Part shown: positions 1-8,280 of the stretch, piece by piece | Layout of the letters: each line of letters opens with the position of its first letter | How positions within the stretch are numbered: the stretch's first letter is position 1 | From: Haloferax prahovense DSM 18310 | Lineage (GTDB): Archaea; Halobacteriota; Halobacteria; Halobacteriales; Haloferacaceae | Reading direction: 5' to 3' | Length of the DNA: 64,000 bases | NCBI RefSeq assembly: GCF_000336815.1 | Contig: NZ_AOLG01000009.1 | Span: forward strand, 332,582-396,581 | Program-made: the position numbers and the translations under genes | Notes under the pieces: model-generated | Seen by the model: only the letters and a program-made list of their open reading frames with translations | Told to the model about the DNA's origin: nothing | The model's database searches: none

Positions 1-65
1 ACCAGCAACCGCAGACGACCGCATAAATGGTTTGGTATCGCTTTCGGCCAGCGGCGTCGTTTGTA

Positions 66-84
66 CGTGTGAGACGGTCACACG
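66..84. promoter_or_regulatory. Inverted repeat upstream of BtuF-like gene
   Basis: Seven-base arms CGTGTGA and TCACACG flank a 5-base spacer. The repeat lies about 113-131 bases before the ATG at 197, well upstream of the likely TATA element (about 161-173, atacatactttt). This is too far for a classic repressor site of that gene, so it may serve an upstream gene outside the window or bind an activator. The arms resemble the palindrome at 58459-58479. Confidence 0.35.
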
Positions 85-196
85 GACAATTGAGGTTCGT
101 GAGGGATTCGGCGATTCACCGGTCACTCAGCGGCGGCTTCTCGCCGACCGTGACGCGATACATACTTTTCTCGAAGGGGCGTTGCCACGACTACGC

Positions 197-985
197 ATGG
201 CCGCCCACCCCCGCGTCGTCTCGCTCGCGCCGAGCGCGACGGCCATCCTCGATGCCGCCGGTCTCGACGCTCACGTCGTCGGGGCGACCGTTCACTCGCC
301 GACCGACAAGCCGGTCGTCGGCGGCTGGCTGAACCCAGATTTCGACCGAGTCGACGAACTCGACGCCGACGCCGTCTGCACCTGCGACGACCTCCAGTCG
401 GACGTCGCGGCGGCGGCCCGCGACCGCGGCTACGACGTGTTCCACGTCGCGCCCGCGACGCTCGCCGAGGTGTTCGACTCGTTTCCCGTCGTCTGCGACG
501 CCGCGGGCGACGCCAGCGCCGGCGCGACGCTCGCCGAGGACTGCCGCGACCACCTCGCCCGCGTCGCCGACGCGGTCGCCGACCGCGACCACTCGACCGT
601 CTACTGCGAGGAGTGGGCCGACCCGCCGATGGCCGCCGGCAACTGGGTCCCCGACCTCGTCCGCGCCGCCGGCGGCTCTGCCCCGTTCGTCGCGCCCGGC
701 GAGCGGTCCGCCGAAGTCGACCCCGAGACCGTCGCGGCCGCCGACCCCGACCACGTGGTTCTCCACCCCTGCGGGAAGGGCGAACGCGGCGACCCCGAGG
801 CGTTCGAGGCCCGCGGGTGGAACCTCGACGCCGCGGTCCACGCCGTTGACGACTCGCTTCTCAATCAGCCGAGCCCCGCCGTCGTCTCCGGCGTCGACCG
901 CCTCGCGAGACTGCTGCACCCCGACGCCGACCTCCCCGAGCCGTGGTCGGGCACGACCGCGACCGAATCCGACGAAGGGAAATAA
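197..985 (+). CDS. Cobalamin/iron-complex-binding protein (BtuF-like), no signal peptide
   Basis: A 262-residue protein of the helical-backbone metal receptor family (PF01497 type). It begins almost at once with the family's first strand (VVSLAPSATAIL, about residues 7-18) and keeps the YCEEW...GNWVPDLV block typical of cobalamin-binding members. Family members are normally secreted and feed ABC importers of vitamin B12 or siderophores. Here no signal peptide, lipobox or Tat motif precedes the domain, and no permease or ATPase gene is adjacent. The ATG at 197 is preferred over an upstream in-frame ATG at 32 because a TATA-like stretch sits about 27 bases before it and the upstream codons look non-coding. 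A cytosolic ligand-binding role is inferred. It overlaps none of its neighbours. Confidence 0.75.
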   Translation: MAAHPRVVSLAPSATAILDAAGLDAHVVGATVHSPTDKPVVGGWLNPDFDRVDELDADAVCTCDDLQSDVAAAARDRGYDVFHVAPATLAEVFDSFPVVCDAAGDASAGATLAEDCRDHLARVADAVADRDHSTVYCEEWADPPMAAGNWVPDLVRAAGGSAPFVAPGERSAEVDPETVAAADPDHVVLHPCGKGERGDPEAFEARGWNLDAAVHAVDDSLLNQPSPAVVSGVDRLARLLHPDADLPEPWSGTTATESDEGK

Positions 986-1005
986 CCGGGCGACGCGCTA
1001 TCGAC

Positions 1006-1527
1006 ATGGACATCGCGGTCGGAAGCGGCAACCCGGTGAAGCGGCGCGCGGTCGAACGAACCTGCCCCGACGCCTCCGTGGCGGCGGTCGCCGTCGACTC
1101 CGGCGTCTCCGAACAGCCGACGGGAAACGACGAGACCATCGCGGGTGCGGTCACCCGCGCGGAACGAGCCCTCGACGCGGGCGACTACGACTTCGGCGTC
1201 GGCATCGAAGGCGGCGTCGCGACCTTCCCGACCGGCGACGGCACCGACGGGCGGGACACGTATCTCGTGATGTGGGCGGCCGTGACCGACGGCGAGCGCG
1301 TCGGTCGCGCGGCGGGCCCGAGCCTTGCGCTCCCCGACCGCATCGCGGACCGCATCGACGCGGGCGAGGAACTCGGGCCGGTGATGGACGACGTGCTCGG
1401 CACCGACGACATCGCGAAAAACGAGGGCGCGGCCGGCGTGTTCACCGGCGGCCGGCTCACCCGAACCGACGCGCTCGAATCGGCCGTGACGGGCGCGTTC
1501 GCGCCCTTCCGGTGTGAACTGTACTGA
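1006..1527 (+). CDS. Inosine/xanthosine triphosphatase (DUF84/YjjX family)
   Basis: A 173-residue protein of the DUF84 (YjjX) family, which hydrolyses non-canonical ITP and XTP to keep deaminated purines out of nucleic acids. The N-terminal phosphate-binding segment VGSGNPVKRRAVE is diagnostic. The central DFGVGIEGGV and the C-terminal KNEGAAGVFTGG blocks also fit. The start is the ATG at 1006, which places the family motif at residue 4; an in-frame ATG at 943 would add an arginine-rich leader and overlap the preceding gene. It follows the BtuF-like gene by 20 bases and is probably co-transcribed with it. Length agrees with the family (about 170-180 residues). Confidence 0.88.
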   Translation: MDIAVGSGNPVKRRAVERTCPDASVAAVAVDSGVSEQPTGNDETIAGAVTRAERALDAGDYDFGVGIEGGVATFPTGDGTDGRDTYLVMWAAVTDGERVGRAAGPSLALPDRIADRIDAGEELGPVMDDVLGTDDIAKNEGAAGVFTGGRLTRTDALESAVTGAFAPFRCELY

Positions 1528-1536
1528 GTCGCTCCG

Positions 1537-3411
1537 TTACTCCGACTCGGCGAGTTCGTGCTCGCGGTCGCGCACGTCGGCGCTCTCTTCGACCGCGGTC
1601 GTCAACGAGACGTTGAGCGACAGCATCGACGCGACGCCGCCGACGATGGTGACGGCGTTTTTGACGGCGTGGTCGAGGACCGCCGCGGCGAGCGCGGCGG
1701 CGGGCGTAATCGGCGCGAGGGCGGCCATGAACACCGTGAAGGCGATTTCGTAGAGGCCGACGCCGCCGGGCGAGAGCGGAAGCACCTTCGCGAGGTTGCC
1801 GACGCTCACGGCGAAAAACGAGACGCCGACGAGGACGACGGGGTCGATGTCGACGCCGAGCGCGAGCAGGACGACGACGGCCGTCACCACGTCGACGGTC
1901 CAGATGGCGAGGCTCGTCAGGCCGACGCGGCCGAAGGCGGCGCGGTTGCCGGCGACCGCCTGCAGGTCGGAGACGAACTGCTCGATGACGCCCGCGACGA
2001 GTTCGACGTAGGAGTCCGACGAGAACCGGCCGACGAACGCCCGGACGACGTTCCGGTCCGCGCGGGCCGACAGCGCGATACCGATGACGCCGAGGATGGC
2101 GACGACGCCGACGCCCGTGGCGACGTAGGCGACGGTTCGCACGTCGTCGGCGGACACGTCGACCGTGCCGCCGCTCACGCCGGTCGCGAGCACCGTGGCG
2201 ATGTCGTCGAGGCCGCCGGTCGCCGCGAGGCCGACGAGGACGACGCCCGCGAGCCCCGCGATGGTGAGCAGGTCGAAGACGCGCTCGACCGCGAGCGACG
2301 CGAAGCCCGAGGGATACGGGATGTTCCGGCGCGCCTTCACGACGTAGGCGCGCACGGCGTCGCCCGCGCGGGCGGGGAACACGAGGTTCCCGGTCTGACT
2401 GATGAATATCGCCCCCGTGAGGAACCCCGCCTTCTCGCGGTAGCCGAGTTCGGCGAGGATGTCGCGGTAGCGAATCCCCCGGAGCGGCCACGAGACGACG
2501 TAGATTATCGCGGCCGCCGCGACGAGCGCGGGGTCGGCGTCGCCGAGGACCGTGATGACTTCCGAGGGGTCGATGTAGAGCGTCATCAGCGCGAGCGCGA
2601 GGACGGTCAAAAGCAGGCCGGCGACGATGGTCACCCGGCGGGTGATGCGGGGCCGGACCGTGAGCTGCCACCACGTCCGGAGGATCTGGCTTCCCATCCC
2701 GAGGATGTCGCGGACGAGGTCGACTTTCGTGTCGCCTTTCGGCTCCCAGTCGACGGGGAACTCGGCGACCCGAAAGCCCGCGCGCTGGGCGCGGACGAGC
2801 ATCTCCGTGTCCCAAAACCAGTGGTTGTCCTCTACGTCGTCGCGGAGCGCCTCGAACGCCTCGCGGCTGAACGCCTTGAAGCCGCACTGGTGGTCGCGGA
2901 GGTCCGAGCGGAGAAACAGGCGGACGAGGCCGTTGTAGGCGCGACTCGGCACGCCGCGTTTCCGCGGACGGTCGGCGACGCGGTCGGGCATCCAGCGCGA
3001 CCCGGTCGCGGCGTCGTACTCGCCGGAGCGGACGCGCTCGACCAGCTCTTCGAGGTGTCGCATGTCCGTGGCGAGGTCCGTGTCGAAGTAGACGAGCGTG
3101 TCGCCGCGTGCGGCCTCGAAGGCGCGTTCGAGCGCGCCGCCGCGACCGAGGCGGTCGTCGCTGTGGTAGTGGCGAATCCGGTCGTCTTCGGCGGCCAACC
3201 GGTCGGCTATCTCCGGCGTCTCGTCGTCGCAGCCGTCTTCGGCCACGATGACTTCGAAGGCGTCGGCGGGGAGGAACGATTCGAGCGTCTCGACGGTGAC
3301 GCGGACCGTGTTCTCGATGGTCCGCGCCTCGTTGTAGGCGGGGAGGACGACGCTCACTTCGACGCCGGCCGCGGTCGCGGCGGCCGGGCGTCGTTCTGTC
3401 GGGCGACCCAT
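1537..3411 (-). CDS. aglD: Dolichyl-phosphate hexosyltransferase AglD (GT2 plus membrane domain)
   Basis: A 624-residue two-domain protein. Residues about 18-260 form a GT-A family 2 glycosyltransferase with VVLPAYNEA (21-29) and the metal/nucleotide-binding DTD (110-112). The C-terminal half is hydrophobic with many membrane segments of the lysylphosphatidylglycerol synthetase/UPF0104 type. This architecture matches AglD of H. volcanii, which charges dolichol phosphate with the final hexose of the S-layer N-linked glycan. The ATG at 3411 is used because upstream in-frame codons are low-complexity and an AT-rich element (around 3435-3445) precedes it. It converges with the triphosphatase gene, the stops being 9 bases apart. 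Assignment to AglD rather than another haloarchaeal GT2 fusion rests on architecture and remembered gene order. Confidence 0.85.
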   Translation of the reverse strand: MGRPTERRPAAATAAGVEVSVVLPAYNEARTIENTVRVTVETLESFLPADAFEVIVAEDGCDDETPEIADRLAAEDDRIRHYHSDDRLGRGGALERAFEAARGDTLVYFDTDLATDMRHLEELVERVRSGEYDAATGSRWMPDRVADRPRKRGVPSRAYNGLVRLFLRSDLRDHQCGFKAFSREAFEALRDDVEDNHWFWDTEMLVRAQRAGFRVAEFPVDWEPKGDTKVDLVRDILGMGSQILRTWWQLTVRPRITRRVTIVAGLLLTVLALALMTLYIDPSEVITVLGDADPALVAAAAIIYVVSWPLRGIRYRDILAELGYREKAGFLTGAIFISQTGNLVFPARAGDAVRAYVVKARRNIPYPSGFASLAVERVFDLLTIAGLAGVVLVGLAATGGLDDIATVLATGVSGGTVDVSADDVRTVAYVATGVGVVAILGVIGIALSARADRNVVRAFVGRFSSDSYVELVAGVIEQFVSDLQAVAGNRAAFGRVGLTSLAIWTVDVVTAVVVLLALGVDIDPVVLVGVSFFAVSVGNLAKVLPLSPGGVGLYEIAFTVFMAALAPITPAAALAAAVLDHAVKNAVTIVGGVASMLSLNVSLTTAVEESADVRDREHELAESE

Positions 3412-3729
3412 TGTCGTCGTATGGCCGCTATCCGCGTATGAATTTTCTGTCTTGGAACAGATACGGTCCGTGAGACGGACAGTTCGGAACGTTCGGGTGT
3501 TCGACGGCCGCTTCGATGCGCCCCGGCGCGCCCCCGCCCCGACGCGCTTCGATGCGTCCGGCCTGTTCCCTCGTTGGTGTGTCCGGGCCGCGTGGGTGTT
3601 AGGCGACTGTACCTGCGACGGCTCGGTGGAGCCGTCCGGACGGCTCGTTTTCGGTTGAAATCGCAAGACAACGCCGTGTTAAGCTCCCGTACCAAACCCC
3701 TGATAGGCGTCTCGTCTCTCTGTGTAGGT

Positions 3730-3999
3730 ATGAGCACGACCGCCTCCGCGACCGCAGTCGAGGGCGAGGTCCTCGACGCCAACCGCAGTCTCTCGGAGAA
3801 ACAGCGCCGCATCCTCGACTACCTCCGCTCCAACGCCGGGGCGAAGACGTACTTCAAGTCCCGCCTCATCGCCGACGACCTCGACCTCTCGGCGAAGGAG
3901 GTCGGCGCGAACATGCGCCCCATCCTCGACGGCGACTTCGACGTGAGCGTCGAGAAGTGGGGCTACTCCTCGGGCACCACGTGGAAGGTGACCGTCTGA
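3730..3999 (+). CDS. Small winged-helix-like protein (DUF7123 type)
   Basis: An 89-residue haloarchaeal protein. After a short N-terminal tail, residues about 20-85 (SLSEKQRRILDYLRS, then RLIADDLDLSAKEVG) read as a compact winged-helix domain: a helix with a hydrophobic repeat, a helix-turn-helix and a C-terminal beta-wing ending SGTTWKVTV. I recall it as DUF7123, conserved in haloarchaea without assigned function. It is monocistronic, divergent from aglD, and ends before a T-rich terminator-like stretch at 4121-4141. A DNA-binding role is inferred from the fold only. Confidence 0.7.
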   Translation: MSTTASATAVEGEVLDANRSLSEKQRRILDYLRSNAGAKTYFKSRLIADDLDLSAKEVGANMRPILDGDFDVSVEKWGYSSGTTWKVTV

Positions 4000-4120
4000 G
4001 TCCCCGCTGACGTTTCACTCAGGCCCCGCCGCACGCCGTCCTCGGCGTGCACCCCGGCGCGTCCTCCATCGCGCCACCCCACCCGGAACGCCGTCGTCTC
4101 CCACCCACACGTCGTTCCAT

Positions 4121-4141
4121 CCCCGTTTTTTCGGGTTTTCT
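4121..4141 (+). terminator. T-rich putative terminator
   Basis: CCCCG, then six T (4126-4131), CGGG and four T (4136-4139). It combines a short potential stem with T runs on the plus strand and lies between two converging genes, about 120 bases after the stop of the 89-residue protein. Archaeal RNA polymerase terminates at T-rich stretches, so this is plausible but unproven. Confidence 0.35.
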
Positions 4142-4245
4142 CGCGTCCCAGCGCCGCCGCTACGAGTCGGAACGGACACGGAACCGTCACATGGTACAGC
4201 GTCAATCGCCCGTCTCGACTGCCGGCCTCGACTCGTCCGACCTCG

Positions 4246-4869
4246 TCAGGGGTCGAACCGGATGAGTTCGGCCGCGTCGTCGGCGAACGCCGCGGCGTCG
4301 GAGCCGAAGGAGTCGGCGTAGCGAATCAGGAGCGTGATGACCGTCTCGGGGTTGCGGACCGCGTAGCCGTCCTCGCGCGAGAGGAGCCCCACGGCGTCGA
4401 GTTTCTTCGCGTACGTGCTCACCGTCGCCCGCGAGACGCCGAGGCGGTCGGCGAGTTCGCTCCCCGTCGCGTCGGGGTCGCGAAGCAGGTGAACGAGCAT
4501 CCCGCGCGGCGTGTCACGGCGGAGATAGCCGAGCGCGACCTGCTCGAACTCGGAGAACCGACTCGCGGGGAAAAATCGCTTGTAGTCGCCGTCGCGGCGC
4601 ACTTCGAGCGTGTCATCGTCGACGAGGTTTCGGAGGTGGTACTGCGTCTCGCCGGTTCCCAACTTGAGGTCGTCGCGGACCTTCGAGAAGTGCGCGCCGG
4701 GCGTGGACGCGACGTAGCCGACGATAGCGTCCCGCGCGTCGCTCGACCCGGACGAGTCGTCCTCGCTGTCGTCGCCACCCCCGAGGCCCACGAGCGGCGT
4801 GGCGGCCCCGAGCGCGGCGAACCGACGGAGGGTCGCGCGCTTGTCTTCGTCTACCCGGCGGTTCGACAT
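4246..4869 (-). CDS. Two-domain winged-helix transcriptional regulator
   Basis: A 207-residue protein with two consecutive winged-helix domains. The first (about residues 45-105) includes DAIVGYVASTPGAHFSKVRD and LGTGETQYHLRNL; the second (about 110-175) includes DATGSELADRLGVSRATVST, a clear helix-turn-helix. The segment RRFAALGAATPLVGLGGG near the N-terminus is weakly hydrophobic and may be a membrane anchor, but it is interrupted by acidic residues and could be a linker. The tandem wHTH layout is common among haloarchaeal regulators. The target is unknown. The gene stands alone, convergent with the DUF7123-type gene. Confidence 0.75.
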   Translation of the reverse strand: MSNRRVDEDKRATLRRFAALGAATPLVGLGGGDDSEDDSSGSSDARDAIVGYVASTPGAHFSKVRDDLKLGTGETQYHLRNLVDDDTLEVRRDGDYKRFFPASRFSEFEQVALGYLRRDTPRGMLVHLLRDPDATGSELADRLGVSRATVSTYAKKLDAVGLLSREDGYAVRNPETVITLLIRYADSFGSDAAAFADDAAELIRFDP

Positions 4870-4951
4870 CTACTCCCACATACGAGACGGCGCGAAGAAA
4901 AGGGCTTCGGCATTTACACCCGTCCGAATCCGGGACGGTCGGCCGACGCGA

Positions 4952-6229
4952 CTATTCGAGGTCCTTCTCGAAGGACATCTCGCTTTCGTCGTCGTCGCCG
5001 TCCTCGTCGGCGGCCGGTTGCCCGTTGCTCGCGGTCTCCGTGTCCGACGACCCGCCGGTCGCGGCCGCGCCGTCGGCGCCCTCGCTTTCGGCGACGACCT
5101 CGTCGGACGACTTGATGGGTTCTTCTTCCTCGTCGGCCTCGGCGATGACCTCGTCGGGCGACTTGATGTCGTTGACCTCCGCGCCCGCCTTGATGGCTTC
5201 GGCTTCCTGTTCGAGCTGTTCGACGTCCATCTCGGCGGCCTGGTCTATCTGGCCGAGAATCTCCTCGATGTCGTCGAGCCCGATGAGTTCGCGGGTCTCC
5301 TCGTCGAACTGCTTGCTGGAGAGGCCTTCCATGTCCTGCACGTCGGAGCCGGTGAGCTGTTTGCCGTAGCGGCCGACGAGCGACGTGAGCTCCTGCGGGA
5401 GGACGAACGTCGTCGACTCGCCCTGTCCGATGCGTTCGAGCGTCTCCATGCCCTTGTCGATGATGGCGCGCTCGCCCATCGACTCGGCGGATTTCGCGCG
5501 GAGGACCGTCGAGATTGCGTCACCCTGCGCTTCGAGAATCTGCGACTGCTTTTCACCCTGCGCGCGGATGATGTTCGACTGCTTTTCACCCTCCGCGGTC
5601 TCGACGGCGGAGCGTCGCTCACCCTGCGCTTCGAGAATCATGGCGCGGCGGCGGCGCTCGGCGGAGGTCTGTTGTTCCATCGCCTGCTGCACGTCGGCGC
5701 TGGGGTTGACCTCGCGGACTTCGACGGACTCCACGCGGACGCCCCACTCGTCGGTCGGCTCGTCGAGTTCCTTGCGGATGCGCGCGTTGATCTCCTGGCG
5801 CTTGTTGAGCGTGTCGTCGAGTTCCATGTCGCCGAGGACGGCCCGGAGGGTCGTCTGGGCGAGGTTGGAGACGGCGCGCTTGTAGTTGTCGACCTCGAGG
5901 AACGCCTTCTTCGCGTCCATCACCTTGATGTAGACGACGGCGTCGGCGGTCACCGGCGAGTTGTCGCGCGTGATGGCTTCCTGTCGGGGCACGTCGAGCG
6001 TCTGGGTCCGCATGTCGAACGCGTAGGTCCGAGAGACGAACGGCGGGATGAAGTTGATACCCGGTTCGAGGAGGCGTCGGTACTCCCCGAACACCGTGAG
6101 CGCCTTCTTCTCGTAGGCGTCCACGATTTCGACCATCTGATACACCGTCACGATGGCGAGGACGAGCACGAGGAGGCCGACGACGACGCCTCCGATGCCC
6201 AGTCCCGCCTGGAGGGCAAGTAAGTCCAT
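4952..6229 (-). CDS. SPFH/Band 7 (stomatin-like) membrane protein
   Basis: A 425-residue stomatin/prohibitin family protein. A single N-terminal membrane segment (about residues 8-32) is followed by the SPFH domain (about 35-210, with PGINFIPPFVSRTYAFDMR) and by a coiled-coil region rich in Glu, Gln and Ala (about 210-280) containing repeated (G)E(K/R)QS units. The tail (about 330-425) is very acidic and low in complexity, as in salt-adapted proteins. SPFH proteins form large ring or cage oligomers that organise membrane microdomains and proteases. The NfeD-family gene 125 bases downstream is the classic partner. Confidence 0.88.
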   Translation of the reverse strand: MDLLALQAGLGIGGVVVGLLVLVLAIVTVYQMVEIVDAYEKKALTVFGEYRRLLEPGINFIPPFVSRTYAFDMRTQTLDVPRQEAITRDNSPVTADAVVYIKVMDAKKAFLEVDNYKRAVSNLAQTTLRAVLGDMELDDTLNKRQEINARIRKELDEPTDEWGVRVESVEVREVNPSADVQQAMEQQTSAERRRRAMILEAQGERRSAVETAEGEKQSNIIRAQGEKQSQILEAQGDAISTVLRAKSAESMGERAIIDKGMETLERIGQGESTTFVLPQELTSLVGRYGKQLTGSDVQDMEGLSSKQFDEETRELIGLDDIEEILGQIDQAAEMDVEQLEQEAEAIKAGAEVNDIKSPDEVIAEADEEEEPIKSSDEVVAESEGADGAAATGGSSDTETASNGQPAADEDGDDDESEMSFEKDLE

Positions 6230-6354
6230 ACGCCCGTGTTGGGTTGGACGAATGATAAGTATTCGTGTGGTGCGGCCGTCACGTCGGACGATTTCGGCGG
6301 CGACGAGGGCGTAGTCGGCCCGAACCGCGCCGGTTGGCGTGCGGCGGCCGCCGA

Positions 6355-6957
6355 TCAGACGCCTTCGGTGCCCTCTCGTTCGAGTTCTTCTTCCCGCTCC
6401 GCGGACTCCTCGCGTCGCTGCCGCGCCCGCTCGCGGGCGAGTTCGCGGTCGATTTCGTCTTCGCCGGGGCCGACTCCCTCGACGGTCACGACGTTGCCGC
6501 CGCCGGGGTCGACGACGATGACTTCGGTTCCCTCCTCCAGTTCGCCGTGGACGGAGCGGGCGGCGTAGTAGGGGTTAAAGCCGCCCTCGTCGAGTTTGAC
6601 CTCGCCGCTGGTCGGCGTGACGCGCTCCGTGACGCGCCCCATCTTCCCCGTTAACGCGTCCGAGTCGCTCGTCTTTCCCTCTCCTTTCCCGCCGTAGAAA
6701 TCGAGCTCTCGATAGCCGTAGAGTGCGAGCGCGCCGAAGACCAACACGAGGAAGGCGAGCGCGAGCGGGCCCGAGAGCGGCGCGATGAGGAGGCCGGCCA
6801 GCCCCGCCGCGAGGAGGGCGACGCCGAGGACGACGAAGTGTGCGCCGGGGGCGATGGCCTCCGCGAGTGACAGGCCGAGACCCGCGAGCACGAGCAACAG
6901 CGGAAGCGTCTCGGGGGTGATGAGACCGGTCTGTAACGGGAACGGCAGGTATGCCAT
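6355..6957 (-). CDS. NfeD family membrane protein
   Basis: A 200-residue short-form NfeD. Hydrophobic segments span about residues 10-95 (three to four helices, with LLLVLAGLGLSLAEAIAPG characteristic of NfeD). A C-terminal OB-like beta domain (about 110-165) contains LTGKMGRVTERV and GTEVIVVDPGGGNVVTVEGV. NfeD proteins pair with SPFH proteins such as the one encoded just downstream, and help place them in membrane assemblies. The C-terminus is a highly charged Glu/Arg stretch. The ClpP-like protease domain of long NfeD forms is absent. Confidence 0.85.
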   Translation of the reverse strand: MAYLPFPLQTGLITPETLPLLLVLAGLGLSLAEAIAPGAHFVVLGVALLAAGLAGLLIAPLSGPLALAFLVLVFGALALYGYRELDFYGGKGEGKTSDSDALTGKMGRVTERVTPTSGEVKLDEGGFNPYYAARSVHGELEEGTEVIVVDPGGGNVVTVEGVGPGEDEIDRELARERARQRREESAEREEELEREGTEGV

Positions 6958-7059
6958 ACCGGCTCTAGGGTCGTCGTCCGATTAAGGATTGAGGGTCGAA
7001 TTCGTCGCGGCGGCCGCGGTCGGTGCGCGATTCCCGTGGCGGGTCGGACTCGCCCGCGC

Positions 7060-8196
7060 TCAGTCGTCGCCGTTCGGGTCGGTCGAGACGGTGTCGTCGT
7101 GGACGAACGCCACGGTGTCCTCGTTCGTCGGCTGGACGAGGACGGTCCCGGTGGTCGCGTTCGTCGGCACGGCGAAGACGGTCCAGACGTGCGTGCTCTC
7201 GCCGGGAGCGAACAGCGCGCCGTTGTCGAAGCCGGTCGCGTTCGACAGCGGCTGGTGACCGTAGCTGACGCCGTCAGACTCGAACACGAGCGCCGACTGC
7301 GGTAGGTTCCCGGGTGAGCCGCTCGCGGCCGTCGCATTGAGTCCGACGACGACGAACCGCTCTCCCTCCGGCGCGGCGTACGTTTGGTTACCCACCTGAA
7401 GCGAGTCTGCCGTCCGCGCGTTCCACCGGGCGACCAGGTCGGCCGAGTCGGTGCTCGCGCCCGAGAGCGCGGAGACGGCGACGCCGCTTCCGCCGCCGCT
7501 CGACCCGCCGAGTCCGTCCACCATCGGCCCGAGCGCGGCCACAGAACCGAGCGCGAGGACGAGCAACAGGACGGCGACGACGACCACGCGGACGCTCGGC
7601 GGCGACCCCGATTTCAGGTCGTCGACCGACGACGGCAGCCTGTCGCGGAGCGAGTCGCCCGAAGAATCGCCGCCGTCGCCCCCGCCGCCGGTGAGTCCGG
7701 CGAGCCGTTCGCGGAGAGCGGCTATCGGGAGCGACGCCAACGCCTCCTCGACCGGTTCGGGCAGGTCGAACGGCAGGCCGAACTCGACCTCTGCCGTCTC
7801 GAACACGTCGCCGTCCGTGTACTGTTTGACGGTCTGTTCGAGCCCCTCGTCGGCGACGGTCTCGCCGAGTTCCTCGCGGTCGAGCAGCGTCACGTCGTGG
7901 TTCGTGGCGAACCCGCGGACCGAGTCGTCGAACTCGCCCTGCGTGGCGACGACGACGGTGTCGATGCCGCGTTTTTTCGCGTGCGCGACGAACCCCTTGA
8001 CGTGCCCCGTTCCCACCGTCGTCTCGACGGACGGGAGCACGAGCATGAGCCCTTTCGTGCCGTCGCCGCGCTGCCCCTGTACGAGGTATCGACCTTCGCC
8101 TCGGGGCTGGGCGTTCGTCTGCCAGTTCCGTTGGGTCCAGAGGTCCGAGAGGAAGTGGACGAACTTCGTCGGTTCGAGTTCGACGAGTCTCGTCAC
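7060..8196 (-). CDS. Membrane protein with degenerate Mrr-like nuclease fold
   Basis: A 378-residue protein in three parts. Residues about 5-115 resemble the restriction endonuclease type IV (Mrr) fold: FVHFLSDLWTQRNWQ at the start and VVVATQGEFDDSVRGFA plus VTLLDREEL at the end match the family's closing strand-helix pattern. The expected catalytic D...QxK is not visible; that position reads LMLVLPS. A membrane segment follows at about 203-225 (VVVVAVLLLVLALGSVAALG). The remaining ~150 residues should lie outside the cell and resemble a DUF4352-type beta domain (ERFVVVGLNAT, SALVFESDGVSYG). It sits between the NfeD gene and a large surface protein gene. A catalytically dead sensor or scaffold is inferred. 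Confidence 0.65.
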   Translation of the reverse strand: MTRLVELEPTKFVHFLSDLWTQRNWQTNAQPRGEGRYLVQGQRGDGTKGLMLVLPSVETTVGTGHVKGFVAHAKKRGIDTVVVATQGEFDDSVRGFATNHDVTLLDREELGETVADEGLEQTVKQYTDGDVFETAEVEFGLPFDLPEPVEEALASLPIAALRERLAGLTGGGGDGGDSSGDSLRDRLPSSVDDLKSGSPPSVRVVVVAVLLLVLALGSVAALGPMVDGLGGSSGGGSGVAVSALSGASTDSADLVARWNARTADSLQVGNQTYAAPEGERFVVVGLNATAASGSPGNLPQSALVFESDGVSYGHQPLSNATGFDNGALFAPGESTHVWTVFAVPTNATTGTVLVQPTNEDTVAFVHDDTVSTDPNGDD

Positions 8197-8280
8197 TGTT
8201 CGCGTCCCTCCGGTCCGTCGGGGGCGGGTCGTCGGTCGTGTCCGCGTCGGTCGTGTGTCATCTTATCGCCTCGGTGTTCG

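Noticed and set aside
4246-4262. GGTTCGACCCC, resembling a tRNA T-arm, on the minus strand
   Set aside because: It encodes the last residues RFDP and stop of the two-domain wHTH gene, and no acceptor or anticodon stem surrounds it.
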